Of a stretch of 64,000 bases of DNA, positions 59,701-64,000 are shown in pieces. The stretch comes from Impatiens glandulifera (taxonomy: Eukaryota; Streptophyta; Magnoliopsida; Ericales; Balsaminaceae): positions 11,663,889 through 11,727,888 of the forward strand of contig NC_061864.1 in the NCBI RefSeq assembly GCF_907164915.1, written 5' to 3'. Each line of letters starts with the position of its first letter. Within the stretch, counting starts at the first letter, position 1. The notes beneath the pieces are model-generated. The model did not search any database. It was not told where the DNA came from and saw only the letters and a list, made by a program, of their open reading frames with translations. The position numbers and the translations under genes are program-made.

Positions 59701-60107
59701 TTAAGTCCTCCATTGTCCTGGATCGTGATCAGCATCACGGGTTCTTTTAGCAAGATCTTCTTCTACAGTTTTAATAACATATTTTGCTGATTGAGCAAAT
59801 GATTCCAACAGTTGGTTCTGTAATCTGATTAGTAGTAATATAGAAAGTCCAATGAATAAAACAATATTTACAAATCATCCAATAAATATTGTTACCATCT
59901 CCTCATCGTAGTTGTCCTCATTATCCAAAATGTGTACAATCTCTTTTTTTATCTTTGCTTACTTTCTTAACTTAATTGTATATAATAACATCAACAAGAT
60001 ATAGTTACCGAAATTGGTTGGTTGATTTGGGAGTGATTTATAACTTTATCGGATAGATTTACTCTCTTGGAACGGCATGGAGAAGATGAATCATCATCAT
60101 CTGCCAT
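59701..60107 (-). CDS. Possible three-exon small gene or captured fragment inside the CACTA-like element
   Basis: Three minus-strand exons, 60107-60009, 59940-59896 and 59817-59701, splice in frame to 86 residues: MADDDDSSSPCRSKRVNLSD in the first, IVHILDNEDNYDEEM in the second, and NQLLESFAQSAKYVIKTVEE with DLAKRTRDADHDPGQWRT in the third. All junctions have GT and AG. The acidic start and helical end do not match a family I know. It may be part of a transposon-encoded protein or a captured host fragment; the intact frame is the only sign that it might be made. Confidence 0.35.
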
Positions 60108-60218
60108 TAGAGAAAAACGTCAATGAAAATTAACTGTGTGTTTGAGAAGCGGTCATTTACCATCACTCTCTAGGTTGTCCTTTAATCATGTACCTTGAAA
60201 TCAATCAAGCTTACCACA

Positions 60219-61527
60219 ATACGAATAGTTATAGATACATTATATATCTGCAAGATTAGAAGCAAACACAAAATCAGTCAGGGTGAAGCATTCAAAGAAT
60301 AATTAACTAGAGAAGAAGAGTGGTACTGAACTGTATAATTTTTAATCCTTTGAAAAATATCACGGCTAGTCAAAACAGCACGAACAATAACACTTAGGTC
60401 TGGCTCGGTCAATACGATATTTGTAACTCCCCTTGCAGCGTCTGTAGCATCTGAAACTGTTATTCCAATATCAGGTTTCTTCAGAGCAGGTGTATGTAAT
60501 CTCCTGTCATTCTCACTATGTGTTTATTCTCTTGAAGAATCTTCATAATCTCGTACTTGTGTTCTATCTGCACAACAAGATATAAATAATTAGAAACCAT
60601 TCAAACCCCATCTACTTTCTCTATGAGTTTATCCACTTGAATAACTTCATTGTCATCTGTGTGACGGCCCCTAAGGAAGATGGGTACATATTTGTTCTCA
60701 TGCCAAGTCTTCGGCCTGTCTCCTTTGTAATTGCCAACTGATCACCTATCTAGCACATACAAAAAAAAATAATTTACTCTCTTCCATTTGTCTTCTAATT
60801 TAACAGATGTTGTTTCAACTGCAGGCACCATAAGAAATAATTTTAGATACAATTTCACAAGAAATGAAAAAAAGATGAATCATTACCTGTGATCATTTTG
60901 ACATTAATACCAAGGTTAAGTGATTTATGGATAGTCCCACAAAATCTCCAAAGACCTCCAGGGCTGTCCTTAGATTTCTCGGGAACTTCCTGAAAAGAAA
61001 TTATAGCAGATATGGTGCTAATTAGCATGCTAATTAAAAAAAAGATGAAAAAACATATATATATTTCTGAATTTACTACCTGAATAGCAACGACAAGAAA
61101 CCGCAAACCTCTCTCAGCATACTTTTCAATAATGGCATGCACTTTTTCAGCAATAACCTGCCATAAATAAGAAAACATGTCCTCTTTGTGTTAGTTACAT
61201 AAACTCAGTTTCTTCCAAAATTTTAGAACCAAGGCTGAATTTCCATCACCTGCTTACAGGCTTTTCTTCGAGTTTGTTAGGGACAAAGATCTACAATTGA
61301 GCTTCCGCTTCTTCAGATGAAAGCCCTACTGGTGATGTTCTCAGCTGTTCAAATACTTCATCCAATGGTAACTGCTCCTGCTGAACCAAATCAGCTGACA
61401 ATGTTAATTATCACATTTATATTATCACTTTTGTTTGCCCTGGACTTGTCAATCATTTTACAAGGTCAATCCCATCACGGTTAAAACTCTCAGGATCCAA
61501 CAATGGCTTCTCCAGCTCCATAGCCAT
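60219..61527 (-). pseudogene. AHA10: Decayed, rearranged plasma-membrane H+-ATPase (AHA10/PH5-like) inside the CACTA-like element
   Basis: Minus-strand pieces in gene order: MAMELEKPLLDPESFNRDG (61527-61462), DEVFEQLRTSPVGLSSEEAE (61380-61259), [15 protein letters not shown] (61157-61080), [12 protein letters not shown] and INVKMITG (60989-60887), [16 protein letters not shown] (about 60730), [16 protein letters not shown] (about 60560), PDIGI and [24 protein letters not shown], and SITIRIV (about 60230). The first exon and the PEKS...SPGG wording point to the AHA10/PH5 branch of P3A ATPases. It is dead: there is an in-frame TAG at 61291-61293, loss of the hinge motif DPPRHDS, a frameshift in the TGDGVND loop, and a missing middle including the phosphorylated-Asp region. 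Exon borders remain recognisable, so it was copied as genomic DNA. Confidence 0.85.
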
Positions 61528-61889
61528 CCTTTTAGTCCCGCAAACTATGAAGTTATATTGTCAAGCTTTTCTCATTACAAATTAATAACAGGGAACACGA
61601 TCTAGTCATCATGATGACCAAATGACCAAATTACGTTCATTACTCGAAATGTTAACTACATTAAACAATGTCAATTCAAAACTAAACGTAAAGAACAAGA
61701 TATAAAACCTGGAAACGTGAGTTAGCAGTCGTCACTTACTCGAGTGTGAGAAAACATCCGAACGGATGAATGGAGAGTTATATGAGTCAAATCCTAGCAT
61801 TCATGGAGATGAGGACGAGTAATTTGAGGTTTATCTAGTGGAAAGGAATAAATATATAAGAAAGGAAGAGTGTAAGAGTGAGGGTTTAC

Positions 61890-61982
61890 ATGGCGGCAAT
61901 ACAGATGACGATGATGATTAGGCTGTTGATTAAGTAGCTGACAATGACCTAATTGACGAATCAAAGATCTTAAACTCTCCAT
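61890..61982 (-). other. Exon-like stretch with organelle-presequence character
   Basis: Minus-strand ATG at 61982 opens MESLRSLIRQLGHCQLLNQQ and reaches a good GT donor after 31 codons (CGCCAT|GTAAAC). It resembles the first exon of a mitochondrial-protein gene that has been carried by the transposon, but no second exon was linked. Confidence 0.25.
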
Positions 61983-62239
61983 CTTCTTCGGAGGAGGGAC
62001 AACTGAACATGGAAGCGGAAACGGAAATAGCTAAGGCTGAAAGAGGACATATATTCATGTTGACGACCGGACATGTGGTCGCCATTTGAGTTTAGGCCCT
62101 TCAGGGTATAATTTAATTACACACCTTAGTTTATATTTTATAATTTATATATTATTATATAATATAAATTCAATTAATTTATAACATATAAAATAATTTA
62201 TTTTTTTAATTTGAATCATATAAATACAAAATTATGTAT

Positions 62240-62760
62240 ATTTCATTCCTTGTCCCTTCTTCTACTTTTCTTCCTTCTTGACAATATCATCAATGAAGGC
62301 TAACAAGTTAGGGTCCAAGCTACCTGTAGATGTATATGGATACGGGTAGGCATTGACCCTGTGTTAGGATAGGGGGTGGCCTTGCCCCCAGGGTAGTTGA
62401 CCCTTGAATTATGGGGAACGTTATACACTGGTGATTGCAGGCTGTGGCACATTTAGGTTTTGATCTTCGGCCATCCTGGTCCGATGGACCCAACACAATA
62501 TTCTTCTTATCTTTTTCCTTTTAAATATGCAAAAGGTTTCAGAACTCGGGCTAATTCCAGTCTGATTAGCAGAAAGATAAATGGATTGCTTTGGAGGGTT
62601 CATGCAACAAGTAAGCACTATGCTTCTTCAAAGCCCTTCCTTCTGAACTATCAGGCATCACAGCCTATTCTATACTCTCACTTCTGAAAGAAGATCGGAT
62701 TGGTGAACAGGATGCTAGTGAATCAGCTCTTAGGTAGCTAGAGATAGAAGAAGTATCAAA
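62240..62760 (+). other. Higher-GC, possibly captured or retroelement-derived segment
   Basis: GC-richer than its surroundings. It has an open plus-strand stretch at 62460-62687 (LISRKINGLLWRVHATSKHY) and, after a possible acceptor at about 62653, the open run AYSILSLLKEDRIGEQDASE. I do not recognise a family. It could be one or two exon fragments carried by the CACTA-like element. Confidence 0.2.
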
Positions 62761-63480
62761 TTTATATATATATATAATTAATAAATAAACTAATTTAATT
62801 ATAAGTTAAAAATAAATAATTTTATTATATAAATTATTTACTTTTAAATGACTTTTCAATCTTAAAATAAAAATATTTGATAGTGTATTTTTGTCCAACA
62901 AAATAACTAGAGTAAAAATTATTATTGGTAACGAGGAGGTTATTCTAATTGATTTTTTTTATAAATTAAATAATTTAAAATTAGAAATATTTTTATTTAA
63001 TTTAAATAATATTTAAAATAAGTAATAATAATATAAATAAGTTATATATAATTAGGCTAAAGATTATATACAAACCCTTTCATGATAATTTTAATAAATT
63101 AATATTAGTATTTTAATTTGACAAAATCTTATATACTTAAATATAAACACTTTATCAATATATGTATACCGATGGCACTAAAATCATCTGTATAGAGGTA
63201 CTAATACCGACCATTTTGTATGTGGTCGGTAATAATAGCCCATATGCCAACGGTTTTTTGTTCTAGTCGGCATTGACATACTAAATAACGACGGGTTTTG
63301 TTATGGTCGGCATATATAGTCGGTATTGAATCTTTTTTTTTTCATTGTTCAAAATTGGATACAAATTCAATAAAAGTTGATTGTTACTTAAAAAGAAATG
63401 ACAATACTAATACTAATAAGAGAAAACACATAAAATTTGATGGATATTAATGACGACCCGGTGATTCATTAGGAGTAGTT

Positions 63481-64000
63481 TCAAAGCCTAAATAATCTAG
63501 GATGAAACCATATTCCTCGTTGTAGATGCATAGAATCCAATATAGCTAGAGGCTCATTAAGTTTCTCGTGAACATACTCATGAATGTTGAAGTCATTCAA
63601 AAACAATAACAACCTAAGTTGTTCGTCATAAGACTCTTCAATGTAGGACTCATTGAATAACATAAGTTCCTTGCCATGACAGTCACGCCACCAGGTTCCA
63701 AATACATACGCACACGCCAAATCATCTATCGAAAAAGACTCTTTCACAATATCGTTCGACTCTAAACAACTCTCTATCGCTTCAAAGGCTCTACTTAATA
63801 ATTTTCGTACATTGTAAGAAAAATTGTTGGAGGAGGCTTCCTCATCGAGGTGAATAACTACTCCTTGTTTAATAATTCTATTCAATATGTTGTTTTCATC
63901 TATGTTGATCATCACTAGCTTTGTCTTATCCTTGTGATTAAACAAAATTATGTTTTGATCTTCTTGAAAAGCTGCGGTTACATCTTCTATTTCCAACATG
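63481..64000 (-). CDS. F-box protein with DUF295/KIB-type domain, copy 4 (exon 2 only; continues past the window)
   Basis: Matches exon 2 of copies 2 and 3 across the window edge: MLEIEDVTAAFQEDQN, INIDENNILNRIIKQG, SFSIDDLACAYVFGTWWRD, CHGKELMLFNESY and the ending RGIWFHPRLFRL, with its own stop at 63481-63483. The frame is intact. The F-box exon, if present, lies beyond base 64000. Its 3' flank is interrupted about 140 bases downstream by the CACTA-like element. Confidence 0.85.
   Translation of the reverse strand, partial: MLEIEDVTAAFQEDQNIILFNHKDKTKLVMINIDENNILNRIIKQGVVIHLDEEASSNNFSYNVRKLLSRAFEAIESCLESNDIVKESFSIDDLACAYVFGTWWRDCHGKELMLFNESYIEESYDEQLRLLLFLNDFNIHEYVHEKLNEPLAILDSMHLQRGIWFHPRLFRL

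Larger units (their letters stand above)
57755..63342. mobile_element. CACTA-like DNA transposon, about 5.6 kb, with captured gene pieces
   Basis: The left end CACTAGTAAAAAAAAGCTCA is followed by ATAATGACGG. The right end is the inverse type, GTCGGTATTGAATCTTTTTTTT; the last bases of that terminus have been lost in the poly-T run. Both ends have subterminal repeats of the ACCGTCG/ACCGAC kind. The element splits the 3' flank of F-box copy 4: GGAAACAT...GAAATTA on the left and CATTGTTCAAAATT on the right are contiguous in copies 2 and 3. No CACTA transposase was recognised, so it is probably non-autonomous. The interior carries H+-ATPase exon pieces and other exon-like stretches. Confidence 0.7.

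Overview
The window is nuclear DNA from a flowering plant, almost certainly a eudicot. It is AT-rich, its genes are split by short GT-AG introns, and its recognisable genes are plant-specific: CC-type glutaredoxins, the auxin receptor TIR1, an auxin response factor, a vacuolar NHX antiporter and DUF295 F-box proteins. Nothing in the sequence fixes the species. All exon structures were worked out by eye from splice consensus, reading frame and remembered family architecture.

Layout. 0-12 kb: the last exon of an unknown gene, an 82-residue conserved small protein, two tandem CC-type glutaredoxin genes (one with a changed active site) and a FYV7/TAP26-type rRNA-processing gene. 13.4-15.8 kb: a complete three-exon TIR1 gene on the minus strand with a miR393 target site. 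16-31 kb: mostly AT-rich intergenic DNA holding a tRNA-Phe(GAA), a LINE fragment, a SINE-like insertion and a small glycine/cysteine-rich protein gene. 31.7-36.4 kb: a 14-exon class I NHX Na+(K+)/H+ antiporter. 37.2-40.0 kb: a 14-exon divergent ARF. 40.3-42.1 kb: a terminal-inverted-repeat transposon carrying a piece of an AFB auxin-receptor gene. 42.5-45.1 kb: a predicted plastid protein and, convergent with it, a short-chain dehydrogenase.

46.8-64 kb is a repeat-built cluster of DUF295 F-box genes on the minus strand: three complete and one running off the edge. Copies 2-4 lie in a tandemly duplicated segment of about 3 kb. The second unit is interrupted by a Helitron-like insertion whose ends show against the empty first unit. 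The third unit is split by a CACTA-like element of about 5.6 kb that carries decayed exons of an AHA10/PH5-type plasma-membrane H+-ATPase and other exon-like pieces.

TIR1 and ARF act in the same pathway: auxin-bound TIR1 removes Aux/IAA repressors from ARFs. The other genes look unrelated neighbours. The most notable content is the transposon-mediated capture of gene fragments (AFB and H+-ATPase) and the recent duplication history of the F-box cluster.
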